DNA of 64,000 bases, from NCBI GenBank assembly GCA_900472575.1, contig UCIV01000021.1:1-64000 (forward strand), written 5' to 3'. Of the stretch, positions 47,485 through 56,396 are shown piece after piece. A model generated the notes under the pieces. That model was given only the letters and a program-made list of their open reading frames with translations, searched no databases and had not been told where the DNA came from. Numbering within the stretch: position 1 is the stretch's first letter; each line of letters starts with the position of its first letter. Origin of the DNA: Hyphomicrobiales bacterium. Lineage in GTDB: Bacteria; Pseudomonadota; Alphaproteobacteria; Rhizobiales; Rhizobiaceae. Both the position numbers and the translations under genes were made by a program.

Positions 47485-47660
47485 CAACGCTCGTCGGATC
47501 CTGCTCGTGCGGCGAGGTAAGGGTTGCGGTCCGCGGCAAGCCATTGCGGACCGGTATCTGCCATTGCACGGACTGTCGCCAGGAAAGCGGCTCGGCATTT
47601 ACGTTCTTCGCCGTCTGGCCGGCGCCACAGTTCGAAACGAAAGGTGAGACCCGCGAGTAA
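47481..47660 (+). pseudogene. Truncated GFA-family (formaldehyde-activating-like) gene
   Basis: 59 codons: M-T-T-L-V-G-S-C-S-C-G-E-V-R-V with C-H-C-T-D-C-R-Q-E-S-G-S-A-F. These are the zinc-binding C-x-C and C-x-x-C motifs of the GFA/CENP-V fold. Family members have 110-150 residues; here the second half with the final Cys pair is missing and the frame stops at 47660, where LysR-like sequence begins. GAGAGG precedes the ATG. Confidence 0.65.
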
Positions 47661-48371
47661 GGACGCGCTCTCCACCAGCGGACGGGAGCCCTCCTGATCG
47701 AACTAGACGAGACGGCGGCTGCGATATCTTCTGGCGGGGAAAGGCCGCGCGGTCGGCTGCGGATCAGCGCGCCGCTTCTCCTGTCGCAGACCGCCATGGG
47801 CAAGATCGCCGCAGGCTTCGCGCTCCAGTACCCGGAGGTAAGGCTTGAGATCACCACGGAGGATCGCGCGGTCGACATGATCGAGGAGGGCTACGACCTG
47901 GTCATCCGCGTCAATCCGGATGCGGACGAAAGCCTCGTCGGCCGCGTCTTTCTTCATGACCGGCTGGTTGTCGTGGCGAGTCCCGCAGTGCCTCGTCCGG
48001 TCGCAGGGAGGGCCTCGCCCGGCGTGGTCCGGGGAAGCGGCGGCGGCCAGTCCTGGGCGGTCATGACGTCGGAGGGACAAGCGAAGATCGGCATCAATCC
48101 CGTCCTTTCCATGTCGTCACTCATCATGGTACGGGACGCGGTGCGCGCCGGCGTCGGCGCCGCTCGCCTGCCGATCTCGCTCGTTAGCCACGATCTGCGC
48201 GACGGAACGCTCCTTCACTGGGGCGACGTTGAAGGATCCGAAATCTCCCTATGGGCGCTGTACCCGTCGCGGCGCCTCCTGAGCGCCCGTGTCTCGGTTT
48301 TTCTCGACTACCTCAAGCAAGCGTTTCCCGCAGGAACGCCCGAGGAGCTGGCCGCCTACATCGGCAGGTGA
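47661..48371 (+). pseudogene. LysR-family gene lacking its DNA-binding domain
   Basis: The frame open from about 47645 gives L-I-E-L-D-E-T, then G-R-L-R-I-S-A-P and the whole effector-binding domain up to the stop at 48371. The N-terminal 60-70 residues with the helix-turn-helix are absent, replaced by the GFA fragment. Not a working regulator. The effector domain resembles LysR proteins that control oxidoreductases. Confidence 0.7.
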
Positions 48372-48457
48372 CGATGCTGGGATGTCGAAGCTGCGGCGAC
48401 GAGGAGGGGCACGCTGATGTTCGTCCAATCTCCTGTCTGCGCAGTTCGCTTTGCTGC

Positions 48458-49369
48458 CTACTCCAGATATGGCTGCAGCACCCCTTCGACCCACTTCATG
48501 AAGGCTCGGACGCGGGGCGAAAGATTCCGGCGATGAGCCACGACGAGCGACACGTCTAGCGGCCCCGGTCGGAACTGCGGCAGAACCTCTACCATAGCCC
48601 CGCTCTCAAGGTGCTGGCGAATCCCCGAATATGCCGCCTGAATGAGACCCATGCCTGCAAGCCCGGCAGCCTCGTAGGTCTGGACGCTGTTTACATGGAG
48701 CGAACCAGGTACCGAGAGCGTCTCATATTCGCCGTCGTCGCCATTCGGATACTCCCACCCATATGGCTTCGTACCAAGCGTCCTGCTGTAATGGATCGTG
48801 CGGTGTCCCTGCGAACGAAGGTCATCCAGAGACTGCGGGACGCCATGTCGTGCGAGGTACGCCGGGCTTGCCGCATTCACCATGCGGAGCCGACCCAGCA
48901 GACGAGCGATCAAAGTTTCGTCTCCGATCGGTCCAATTCGCAGCACGCAGTCGAATCCTTCCTGGACGAGATCAACTTGCCGGTCGGTACTGGAAATCTC
49001 CAGCTCCAGTTCTGGGTTCGACGCCATGAATTCAGGAAGAGCCGGCACGATCGTGGTTCGCGCAAGTTCCGTGGGAAGATCGATCCGCAGACGGCCCCGA
49101 AGCGCGACGTCGTCGTTCGCGAACATCGTCTGCATGTCTTCGATGTTCGCAAGCAGTTCGCGAGCCCGCGCATGGTAGGCCCGGCCATCCTCCGTGAGCT
49201 GTACCGTCCGTGTCGTCCTATGCAGCAGCCGGACGCCAACTTCCTCCTCCAGCTTGCGAACCGCGGCGGAAGCACGGCCCTTCTGGATGCCGAGACTGTC
49301 CGCCGCGCGGGTGAAGCTTCCCATTTCGGCGACGCGCACGAAGACGATGAGTGACGAGAGATCGTGCAT
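48458..49369 (-). CDS. LysR-family transcriptional regulator
   Basis: 303 aa, complete. Helix-turn-helix M-G-S-F-T-R-A-A-D-S-L-G-I-Q-K-G-R-A-S-A-A-V (residues 15-36), then an effector domain with G-R-L-R-I-D-L-P. Divergent from the flavodoxin/aldehyde dehydrogenase pair with 144 bp between, so it is their likely regulator. Confidence 0.92.
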   Translation of the reverse strand: MHDLSSLIVFVRVAEMGSFTRAADSLGIQKGRASAAVRKLEEEVGVRLLHRTTRTVQLTEDGRAYHARARELLANIEDMQTMFANDDVALRGRLRIDLPTELARTTIVPALPEFMASNPELELEISSTDRQVDLVQEGFDCVLRIGPIGDETLIARLLGRLRMVNAASPAYLARHGVPQSLDDLRSQGHRTIHYSRTLGTKPYGWEYPNGDDGEYETLSVPGSLHVNSVQTYEAAGLAGMGLIQAAYSGIRQHLESGAMVEVLPQFRPGPLDVSLVVAHRRNLSPRVRAFMKWVEGVLQPYLE

Positions 49370-49396
49370 TCCGAGATCCGATTGAGTTCAGTTATG

Positions 49397-49411
49397 AGAA
49401 CAACGCGTTCT
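49397..49411. promoter_or_regulatory. Candidate LysR operator
   Basis: AGAAC-AACGC-GTTCT, a 15-bp interrupted palindrome, sits in the gap between the LysR gene and the flavodoxin gene, 28 bp from the LysR start. LysR proteins bind such T-N11-A-type dyads. Proposed only from position and symmetry. Confidence 0.35.
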
Positions 49412-49513
49412 TTGTCGCGTGATTTATCATCCACGGGCAACACAGTAAATCACAGGGGACAGACGAGCGCGCCTCGTCGAGAAACCGAACCTCTGAACTT
49501 TCAAGGAAACAAA

Positions 49514-50089
49514 ATGGATACGCGCACGAAGATCGCCGTCGTCTACCACTCCGGCTACGGCCACACCAAACGGCTTGCAGAGGCTGTCGCGGAAGGAGCC
49601 TCGGGCCTGCTGGTCGAGATCAACGCTGAAGGCAACATCTCGGAGGGTGAATGGGCAGCGCTCGATGCTGCCGATGCCATCATCTTCGGCTCCCCGACCT
49701 ACATGGGCAGCCCGAGCTGGCAGTTTAAGAAGTTCGCGGACGCTTCCTCGAAGCCATGGTTCGAAGAAAGGTGGAAGAACAAGATCTTCGGCGGCTTCAC
49801 GAACAGCGCCAGCATCAACGGCGACAAGCTGAACACGCTGCAATATTTCGTCCTGCTTGCAGGCCAGCACGGAGGCCTATGGGTCGGCCTCGCTATCAAG
49901 CCCGCGAACGTGAAGGCTTCCAAACGCGACGATCTGAACCGCATGGGCTCGTACATCGGGGCGATGGCGCAGACGGACGCCGACGCCGCACCGGACGAGA
50001 TGTCGCCAGGCGATCTCGAGACGGCCCGAGCCTACGGCGTCCGCATCTACGACGTCGCCGCGCGGCTGACGGCGCGATCGGCCGCCTGA
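49514..50089 (+). CDS. Flavodoxin/WrbA-like NAD(P)H:quinone oxidoreductase
   Basis: 191 aa from ATG 49514 (AAGGAAAC upstream). The FMN phosphate loop V-V-Y-H-S-G-Y-G-H-T-K at residues 9-19 and the F-G-S-P-T-Y-M-G-S-P-S-W-Q-F-K-K loop are complete. Probably a two-electron quinone reductase protecting against quinones and aldehydes. Followed by the aldehyde dehydrogenase gene 34 nt on. Confidence 0.85.
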   Translation: MDTRTKIAVVYHSGYGHTKRLAEAVAEGASGLLVEINAEGNISEGEWAALDAADAIIFGSPTYMGSPSWQFKKFADASSKPWFEERWKNKIFGGFTNSASINGDKLNTLQYFVLLAGQHGGLWVGLAIKPANVKASKRDDLNRMGSYIGAMAQTDADAAPDEMSPGDLETARAYGVRIYDVAARLTARSAA

Positions 50090-50123
50090 CGGAAAACGAG
50101 AAACTTCGACAGAGGATTGCTCG

Positions 50124-51617
50124 ATGGATATCGGCGAACGAAGCTTGCTTATCGGAGGACGGTGGGCGCCCTCCGAAAGCGGAAAGACATACAGGTCTCT
50201 CGACCCATACACCGGCGAGGTCGCTACGACTGCAGCCGCCGCGACGCCAGTGGATGTCGAGGATGCAGTGGAGGCGGCGCAGAAAGCCTCTCCTGCATGG
50301 GCTGCGCTGCCCCCGAGCAAGCGTCGTCACTACCTGCTCGCTGCCGCCGATGCGGTGGAGGCGCGCGCACCAGAGATCATAGAGGCCATCACATCCGAGA
50401 CGGGCGGCCCCTCTGCGTGGGGAAGATACAACGTAAAGGTACTTGTAGAGAAGCTGCATTTCGCTGCCGACTGCAGCTTCAAGGGCCTCGCCGGGGAAGT
50501 CATCCCCTCGGAAAATCCGTCCCGCACGATGATCGCGATCCGCAAGCCAGCCGGGGTGGTGGTCAGCATCGTGCCCTGGAATGCGCCAGCGCTGCTCGTG
50601 GGCGCGTCTGTGCCAGCGGCACTCGTTCTCGGCAATACGGTCGTCATCAAGGCCTCCGAACAGACGCCTCGCACCCACAGCTTGGTGGCGGCATGTTTTG
50701 CTGACGCCGGTTTCCCTGCTGGCGTCGTCAACCTCATCACGAACGCACCGGAGGATGCCAGCGGTGTCGTGGAGGCGCTGATTGCCCATCCCAGCGTGCG
50801 CCGCATCCACTTCACCGGCTCGACGCGCATCGGCCGCATCATTGCCGAGAAGGCGGGCACCTACCTCAAGCGGGTCGTGCTCGAACTTGGAGGGAAGGCG
50901 CCGTGCATTGTCCTAGCCGACGCCGATCTGGATCGTGCCGTGAGCGCCGCCGCGTTCGGCTCCTTCGCGAACTCCGGCCAGGGCTGCCTCTCGACCGAAC
51001 GCATCATTGTCGACAGGTCCATCGCCGACGAGTTCTGCCGCCGACTTGCGGCCGTCACGCAGACAGTTGTCTACGGAGACCCACGAGACAGCCGGACGAC
51101 GCTAGGGCCGCTCATCAGCAGGGCGGCGACCAAACGCCTTGCGGAGCTGGTCGAAGACGCGGTGGCCTCCGGAGCGGAACTGCTCGCCGGGGGATCGGCC
51201 ATCGGCAACTGTTTCGCTCCCACCGTCCTGAAGGGGGTTTCTCCTGCCATGCGTGTCTACCAGGAAGAGTCCTTCGGGCCTTTGGCATCCGTCGTCATCG
51301 TCGATGGGGTCGAGGAGGCGGTTCGAGTTGCCAACGACAACGACTACGGCCTCTCCTCTGCGGTCTTTAGCCGTGACGTGAGGCTGGCTCTCGATCTGGC
51401 GAAGCGGCTCAACGCGGGCATGTCACATATCAACGGCACGACGCTCGATGATGAGGCTCAGATACCGTTCGGCGGCGTCAAGGATAGCGGCTACGGCCGG
51501 TCAGGAGGCATAGCCGGGCTTGAGGAGTTCACCGAACTGCAATGGATCACGATCGAGGGTCCACAGGCTCCTCGCTACCCGATAACGGAACGCCGTGATC
51601 CGATCGCCGCCGAGTGA
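50124..51617 (+). CDS. Aldehyde dehydrogenase
   Basis: 497 aa, full-length NAD(P)-dependent ALDH. Catalytic Glu in L-E-L-G-G-K-A-P and nucleophilic Cys in N-S-G-Q-G-C-L-S are present. The N-terminus is Y-R-S-L-D-P-Y-T-G-E. Closest in type to the salicylaldehyde/vanillin/benzaldehyde dehydrogenase branch (inference). Same operon as the flavodoxin. Confidence 0.9.
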   Translation: MDIGERSLLIGGRWAPSESGKTYRSLDPYTGEVATTAAAATPVDVEDAVEAAQKASPAWAALPPSKRRHYLLAAADAVEARAPEIIEAITSETGGPSAWGRYNVKVLVEKLHFAADCSFKGLAGEVIPSENPSRTMIAIRKPAGVVVSIVPWNAPALLVGASVPAALVLGNTVVIKASEQTPRTHSLVAACFADAGFPAGVVNLITNAPEDASGVVEALIAHPSVRRIHFTGSTRIGRIIAEKAGTYLKRVVLELGGKAPCIVLADADLDRAVSAAAFGSFANSGQGCLSTERIIVDRSIADEFCRRLAAVTQTVVYGDPRDSRTTLGPLISRAATKRLAELVEDAVASGAELLAGGSAIGNCFAPTVLKGVSPAMRVYQEESFGPLASVVIVDGVEEAVRVANDNDYGLSSAVFSRDVRLALDLAKRLNAGMSHINGTTLDDEAQIPFGGVKDSGYGRSGGIAGLEEFTELQWITIEGPQAPRYPITERRDPIAAE

Positions 51618-51782
51618 CAGCATGCTGGCGACACCTATGAGACCCTGTCTCTGTCGAGGGCGGCTTCGGCCTGCTTCGAAGATCGGATGCGACATCTGGG
51701 ATTGGAGCGGCTGCGCCTGAGGGGAGGGAACTTCTTGAATCAACGTCTGTTCCTATGATCGGAACGTTCAGGAGAAATTCTT

Positions 51783-51959
51783 ATGGCAACCACACCCCGA
51801 GGCAGAGCACAGGATCGCGCGAAGGTCGCAGCCGGTCAGGATCATGAAGTCCGCTACGAGGCCAAGAAGGAAGGCGTCTCGAAAGATGCGGTCAAGAAAG
51901 CCGTGAAGAGCGCCGGGAATTCGCGCAAGAAGGTCGAGGCGGAACTCGGCAGCCGCTAA
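51783..51959 (+). CDS. DUF3606-type small protein
   Basis: 58 aa, AGGAG upstream. V-R-Y-E-A-K-K-E-G-V-S-K-D-A-V-K-K-A-V-K-S-A-G is the DUF3606 helix-turn pattern (D-x-x-E-V-x-Y...V-S...L...A-V-x-x-V-G). Common small rhizobial protein of unknown role, often near stress genes. Confidence 0.75.
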   Translation: MATTPRGRAQDRAKVAAGQDHEVRYEAKKEGVSKDAVKKAVKSAGNSRKKVEAELGSR

Positions 51960-51974
51960 TGACTGCCACGCGCT

Positions 51975-52271
51975 TCAAAGCCGCTCGATTGCCGCGGCTC
52001 TGATCACGATCTCGTCCTGACCCAGGCGCAGCTTCACATCGCGCTTGTATGTGACCCACCACTGTCTGCTCAGCTCTTCCGTCATCACCTCGACGACCAC
52101 GCTCTTGTCATGGTCAACGTCGCCCTCGTCCTTCCATAGGCCTTCCGCGGGAGCGTTTACATGCATCGTGACGCCGCCGAAGGCCCGCGTGAGTTCGTCC
52201 TGCACGCGTTTGAGAACCATGCCGCCGTCGTCGCCGGTCAGCGGAACTAGGATTTCGACCAGGTAGCTCAT
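51975..52271 (-). CDS. Small conserved-looking unknown protein
   Basis: 98 aa. Ferredoxin-like alpha/beta pattern: M-S-Y-L-V-E-I-L-V-P-L, F-G-G-V-T-M-H, P-A-E-G-L-W and W-W-V-T-Y. It ends 16 nt from the DUF3606 stop on the other strand (convergent). Function unknown. Confidence 0.65.
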   Translation of the reverse strand: MSYLVEILVPLTGDDGGMVLKRVQDELTRAFGGVTMHVNAPAEGLWKDEGDVDHDKSVVVEVMTEELSRQWWVTYKRDVKLRLGQDEIVIRAAAIERL

Positions 52272-52286
52272 GAGGACGTACGGCCC

Positions 52287-52499
52287 TCAGGCAGTGCCGT
52301 GCTTCGGCCGCTCGAGCTGCCGTTCGAGGTCTTCCTTCTCGTCGTGCCGATCGTCGGTGCCGAGCTTCGCTCGAACGCGAGCGATCTCTTCGTCGGACGC
52401 CTCGATGGGAGCGCCGGAATCGTCGGGGATTCCGTTGCCGCTCTGAGCGATGGTTTCGTCTTTGGGGCGGTCGTTGGCCCCGTCGGTGATCTTGGTCAT
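52287..52499 (-). CDS. Small acidic protein, paralogue of 45966-46196
   Basis: 70 aa, AAGGAG upstream. Shares N-D-R-P-K-D-x-(S/T)-I-A-Q-S-G and E-E-(I/V)-x-R-V-R-A-K-L with the 76-aa protein at 46 kb. It is followed 15 nt on by the 98-aa gene, so probably an operon. Function unknown. Confidence 0.7.
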   Translation of the reverse strand: MTKITDGANDRPKDETIAQSGNGIPDDSGAPIEASDEEIARVRAKLGTDDRHDEKEDLERQLERPKHGTA

Positions 52500-52600
52500 G
52501 GGCTATCTCCTTCCCGACCAGAACCAAGAGCCGCCCTCGAAGTTCCAAGCACCCGAGGCGGGCGGGCAGAACACGGCCGCAGTGTCGTCGGAGCCAGACC

Positions 52601-52915
52601 TCACCGGGAGGCGGTGAGGTTCAGGTGAGTTTCACTGTCGACGACGATCCAGAGGGTCCGGACCATGTCGGCCGCCTCGAGAAGACCGTCCCGGACGTCC
52701 TCGGACGAGGCGGCGTCCACGCCCGTTGCAAGCCGATTCAGCCGGATGACCGCGTCGTGCTCGGTTCCCTCCGCGGGAATGCCGACGGTCTCGCGAAGGT
52801 CCCGGATAACGGTGATCGAACGCCGCAGCAGCCCGGACACTTCCAGATGCGTGAGGCGGTCGGTCGCGTTGGCGGACCGCACGAGTTCTGAAACGAAGGA
52901 GGGGATGCCGCTCAT
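52601..52915 (-). CDS. Small helical protein, paralogue of 21411-21707
   Basis: 104 aa, all helical. F-V-S-E-L-V-R-S-A-N-A-T-D-R-L and the C-terminal M-V-R-T-L-W align with the 98-aa protein behind the HMCES-type gene. It lies 12 nt after the dienelactone hydrolase gene, so co-transcribed. Unknown function. Confidence 0.65.
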   Translation of the reverse strand: MSGIPSFVSELVRSANATDRLTHLEVSGLLRRSITVIRDLRETVGIPAEGTEHDAVIRLNRLATGVDAASSEDVRDGLLEAADMVRTLWIVVDSETHLNLTASR

Positions 52916-52927
52916 ATCTTCACGTCC

Positions 52928-53668
52928 TTAGCTCCGTCCCAGCGTCTCACCGAAGAGCTGGAGAAGCCGCCGCCAGTGGCGCTCGGCGCCGGCCTCGTCG
53001 TACACGCCGTCACGGTCGGGAACGGTCCAGCCGTGCTGCATGCCGACGTAGCTCTCGAGGGCGAAGTCGGTCCCAGCCCTGCGGAAGGCGTCGGCGAACC
53101 GTGTCGACTGTTCCGGAGGGAAGCTGCCGTCGTCGGCCGCCGTGCCGACATAGACGCGGGCCTTGATGTCGCCTGCCAGAAGATGCGGACTGTCGGGCGT
53201 GTCGCTCGCAAGCGCCGCTCCGTGGAAGCTCGCGGCCGCCGCGAACCTGTCTGGGAACTTCGCCGCGACGGTGAGCGCGCGCCGTCCCGACATGCAGTAG
53301 CCGACGACGCCGAGCGGCGATGCGACGCCCTCGCGCTCGTACACCTGGAGGAAGGCCTCCGTGTCGCTCGTCGTCATCTCGACCGTCGTCTCGCCGATCA
53401 TCTTCAGCAACTTGTTGCGAGACGGTTCGTGGGAGAAGGACGAACCGGAGAAGGGTCCGTACTCGCCGAAGCGGTAGAACAGGTCCGGCAGCAGGACTAG
53501 ATAGCCGTCGTCGGCCAGCCGCTGCGCCATCTCGTCCATCGAGGGGCGGGGCCCCATAGCGTCCATGAAAAACAGAACGCCGGCTCTCGCTGCCCGGCCG
53601 CTGTCGGGGGAGAACAGACTGGCAGGCGCGACGCCGTCCCTGGTCGAAATCTCAATGAGCTTCTTCAA
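52928..53668 (-). CDS. Dienelactone hydrolase-family protein
   Basis: 246 aa alpha/beta hydrolase. The nucleophile elbow G-Y-C-M-S-G carries Cys, the dienelactone hydrolase hallmark. Asp is in T-A-A-D-D-G and the catalytic His in M-Q-H-G-W-T-V. F-F-M-D-A-M-G and L-P-D-L-F-Y-R are family motifs. Likely a cytosolic hydrolase of unsaturated lactones or carboxylesters; true substrate unknown. Confidence 0.9.
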   Translation of the reverse strand: MKKLIEISTRDGVAPASLFSPDSGRAARAGVLFFMDAMGPRPSMDEMAQRLADDGYLVLLPDLFYRFGEYGPFSGSSFSHEPSRNKLLKMIGETTVEMTTSDTEAFLQVYEREGVASPLGVVGYCMSGRRALTVAAKFPDRFAAAASFHGAALASDTPDSPHLLAGDIKARVYVGTAADDGSFPPEQSTRFADAFRRAGTDFALESYVGMQHGWTVPDRDGVYDEAGAERHWRRLLQLFGETLGRS

Positions 53669-53770
53669 GTCGATATCCTTGGTTTGTCCGGACCGGTACA
53701 GACATCATTGGATCGCCAGTTCGTCAATCCCGCTCGCGACCGGCCGTCGGACCGAGGCCTCAAATACCTC

Positions 53771-53802
53771 TTGACTCTCCAAAAAATGTTCATATTTTGT
53801 TC
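53771..53802 (+). promoter_or_regulatory. SOS promoter with LexA box upstream of cassette B
   Basis: TTGACT (-35, 53771-53776), 16-bp spacer, TATTTT (-10, 53793-53798). A perfect GTTC-N7-GTTC box at 53788-53802 covers the -10. It is 94 bp before the first ATG of cassette B. Same layout as cassette A and imuA. Confidence 0.87.
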
Positions 53803-53895
53803 CCCATGATCAGGTTGCTCACGACATCTCGAATAGGTTGAACGGCAGGCGGCTCCGTGGCCGCGCGCACCACTGTCACCTGTTCGAGGATGTTC

Positions 53896-54513
53896 ATGAT
53901 GAGCCATCCGCATTTCGAGACGCCCGCGGCGCTGTATGCCGCATACGAAGAAGCCTCCACAAAACTCTATTACCCACGCGGCACCGTCCGCTGCTCCGCC
54001 GACGCGATGTTCCGCTCCCGGCCGGCACGCGATCTTGCGTGCCTCCTCGACGTCGATCCGGACGTCGTCGCCTGGCTCTGCCTCCCGCTGGAGTTCGAGA
54101 CCGAACTCGGCCCACACGTGCCGGACTTCCTCGTCGACTACGACGACGGCTCGCGGTTATTTCTCGACGCCGTGGAGGGGGAAGAAGCTCCTGAAATCAG
54201 GGAAGGTGCCGCGATCGCGGGCTTTCGCTACCGTGGCGTCCCACGCGAGGAGACGGAGGTCGGCTTCCGACTCGCTAACGCACGCGACATGCTTCGCTAC
54301 GCGCGGTGCCGCACGCCACTGAACGACAGGGTCCGGATGCTGTCGGCACTGGAAGAAGCCGGCTCGCTGTCCGTGTCCGAGTGCTTTCAGGTTTTTCGCG
54401 AGGTCCAGCCGATGACCGGCATCTCGTGGATGTTCCTCCACCGTCTTGTCTTCCTCGACATCGACGAAGCGATGATCGGTCCGGACACCGTCGTCCGTCC
54501 CTTCCAGCGTTGA
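53896..54513 (+). CDS. TnsA-like two-domain protein, cassette B
   Basis: 205 aa from ATG 53896 (GAGGA upstream; a further ATG follows at once), exactly the length of its cassette A paralogue. TnsA-type layout: A-R-D-L-A-C-L-L-D-V-D-P-D-V-V-A-W-L, then V-P-D-F-L-V-D (Asp77) and a strand F-L-D-A-V-E-G where nucleases have x-K. The first Glu and the Lys are missing, as in copy A. The C-terminal winged-helix-like part (D-R-V-R-M-L-S-A-L-E-E-A-G-S-L-S-V) is the best conserved. It stops 11 nt before the protease start. Confidence 0.75.
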   Translation: MMSHPHFETPAALYAAYEEASTKLYYPRGTVRCSADAMFRSRPARDLACLLDVDPDVVAWLCLPLEFETELGPHVPDFLVDYDDGSRLFLDAVEGEEAPEIREGAAIAGFRYRGVPREETEVGFRLANARDMLRYARCRTPLNDRVRMLSALEEAGSLSVSECFQVFREVQPMTGISWMFLHRLVFLDIDEAMIGPDTVVRPFQR

Positions 54514-54524
54514 CGGGGGCGGTC

Positions 54525-56396
54525 GTGGCTCATCAACACTTTGCACGTCGAGTGGCGACGCTCGAGCGCGCAGCGTATGGGGCGGCCATCAGAAGCGCGA
54601 TCCGTCTCTCGGGCCTCTTCCAGAAAAGACCAGAGAGGCGACAGCGCGTGGCCGTCCTCAAGCTGCCGAAAGATGCGAACCTGAAGGAATACGAGATCGC
54701 CGCCGGCCTTCTGATCCGGGAAACTCCGGCGCTCGCCGACCTCATGCTGGCGGTGCCGAAGATTGACAGGAGGCGCGTCCTCGATCTCGAGCCCATTTTG
54801 GCGGAACTGAGATCGGGCGCCGACGTCGCGATCGTCTGGCCGGCAGATCACGACGTTCCGACGAGCGTCGCGCTTGCCGCGGATCGGATCGTGGACGTCG
54901 ACCCCGTCCGGCCGTTCCACCTCGTCGCAGCGGCAAAGGCCGTCCACGGCCAGAGCATCGGCATGGAGGACGCCGAGAAGATGCTCCAGCACTCGCCAGA
55001 AAGGGTCTTCGCGGCATTCAGGCCAGGCCGCGCTCCCGCCGAGGTCGTGAGACGTCTTGAAGAGACGACGGAGCCTCCCGCGCCCGAAGACGCCAGGCCG
55101 CGGCTCGACGACATGATCGGCTACGGCGACGCCAAGGCCTGGGCTCTCTCCCTTGCCGAAGACCTGCACGCATGGAAGGGCGGGCGTCTTCCATGGTCGG
55201 AGGTCGACCGCGGACTTCTGCTGAGCGGGCCGCCGGGAACAGGCAAGACCCGCTTTGCAGGAGCGCTTGCTCGCTGCTGCGATGCGGGCCTCGTCGCCAC
55301 CTCCGTCGGCCGCTGGCAGTCGGCCGGGCATCTTGGCGACGTCCTTGCTGCGATGCGGCGGTCTTTCGCGGACGCGGTCGCCGCACGGCCCTGCATCCTG
55401 TTCGTCGACGAAATCGAGGCGATCGGCGACCGCGCGCGGTTCGTAGGAGGAGAACACGAAATCTACTGGACCCAAGTGGTGACCCTTCTCCTCGACCTCG
55501 TCGACGGCGTCGAGCGGCACGAAGGCATCGTCGTCGTCGGCGCTACGAATCATCCCGACAGGATCGATCCCGCTCTCAGGCGGGCAGGGAGACTCGACCG
55601 GCACGTCGCGATCGGGCTACCCGACTTAGACGACAGACGGGAACTCTCCCGGCTCTACTGCGGAGGCACCCTGGCCGAGCACGATCTCGACCGCGTCGCG
55701 TCGGCGACCACCGGCTTTACGGGCGCAGATTTCGAGAAGACCGGCCGGGAAGTCCGGCGGCTGGCCAGAAAAAGGGGCCGCGAGGTTACGGTAGAGGACG
55801 TCTTCGAAATCCTGCCCCCCGCCCGGCGCATCGTCGGCGGCGAGCGCCGGATGGTGGCGATCCACGAAGCCGCGCATGCGGTCGTCGGCCATCGCCTGGG
55901 CGTCGGCCATCTGCAGACGGTGGCCGTACCCTGGGAGGTGCGCGAGCCCCAAGCCCTGGGCTACGCCTTCTTCGAGATGGACGGGCATCAGCTCTGGGAA
56001 CGGCAGGGGCTTCTCGACCGCATCGCGATGACGCTCGCTGGCCGGGCCGCCGAGGAGGAGATCATCGGGACAGCCTTCGACGGCGCGGGCGCGGCCGAAG
56101 GCGCCGACCTTCACGTTGCAAGCGACGTCGCCACGATGATGGAAGTCCGACTTGGGATGGGAAAGGGCCTGGCGTTCTACAACTTGCAGACCGTCGAGCA
56201 GCGCGACCGCGTCCGCCAGAACAACCCGGAGGTCGCCATGCGGGTGGAGCGGCTGCTCCGCCAGGAGATGGAACGCAGCCGCGCCATCGTCCGGGATTTC
56301 CGGAACGCCATCGAGAAGATCGCCGACGTCCTGGTGAAGCAGGCCGTCATCGAGGGAGAGGACGTCCGCCGGATCCTCAGGGAGAGCAGGCGATGA
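54525..56396 (+). CDS. Soluble FtsH-like AAA+/M41 metalloprotease, cassette B
   Basis: 623 aa from GTG 54525 (GGGGG upstream); the open frame before it overlaps the TnsA-like gene. N-domain residues 1-190 without membrane spans. Walker A G-P-P-G-T-G-K-T (235-242), Walker B I-L-F-V-D-E (291-296), arginine finger in L-R-R-A-G-R-L-D (351-358). H-E-A-A-H zinc site (447-451) and S-D-V-A-T (Asp534), preceded by G-R-A-A-E-E. All catalytic parts are kept. The N-domains of the two copies are only weakly alike, while the AAA+ and M41 parts are clearly homologous, so the N-domain probably sets substrate choice (inference). Confidence 0.88.
   Translation: MAHQHFARRVATLERAAYGAAIRSAIRLSGLFQKRPERRQRVAVLKLPKDANLKEYEIAAGLLIRETPALADLMLAVPKIDRRRVLDLEPILAELRSGADVAIVWPADHDVPTSVALAADRIVDVDPVRPFHLVAAAKAVHGQSIGMEDAEKMLQHSPERVFAAFRPGRAPAEVVRRLEETTEPPAPEDARPRLDDMIGYGDAKAWALSLAEDLHAWKGGRLPWSEVDRGLLLSGPPGTGKTRFAGALARCCDAGLVATSVGRWQSAGHLGDVLAAMRRSFADAVAARPCILFVDEIEAIGDRARFVGGEHEIYWTQVVTLLLDLVDGVERHEGIVVVGATNHPDRIDPALRRAGRLDRHVAIGLPDLDDRRELSRLYCGGTLAEHDLDRVASATTGFTGADFEKTGREVRRLARKRGREVTVEDVFEILPPARRIVGGERRMVAIHEAAHAVVGHRLGVGHLQTVAVPWEVREPQALGYAFFEMDGHQLWERQGLLDRIAMTLAGRAAEEEIIGTAFDGAGAAEGADLHVASDVATMMEVRLGMGKGLAFYNLQTVEQRDRVRQNNPEVAMRVERLLRQEMERSRAIVRDFRNAIEKIADVLVKQAVIEGEDVRRILRESRR

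Noticed and set aside
54306..54524. 5' extension of the cassette B protease
   Set aside because: It lies within the TnsA-like gene in another frame. GTG 54525 follows that stop and matches the cassette A start.
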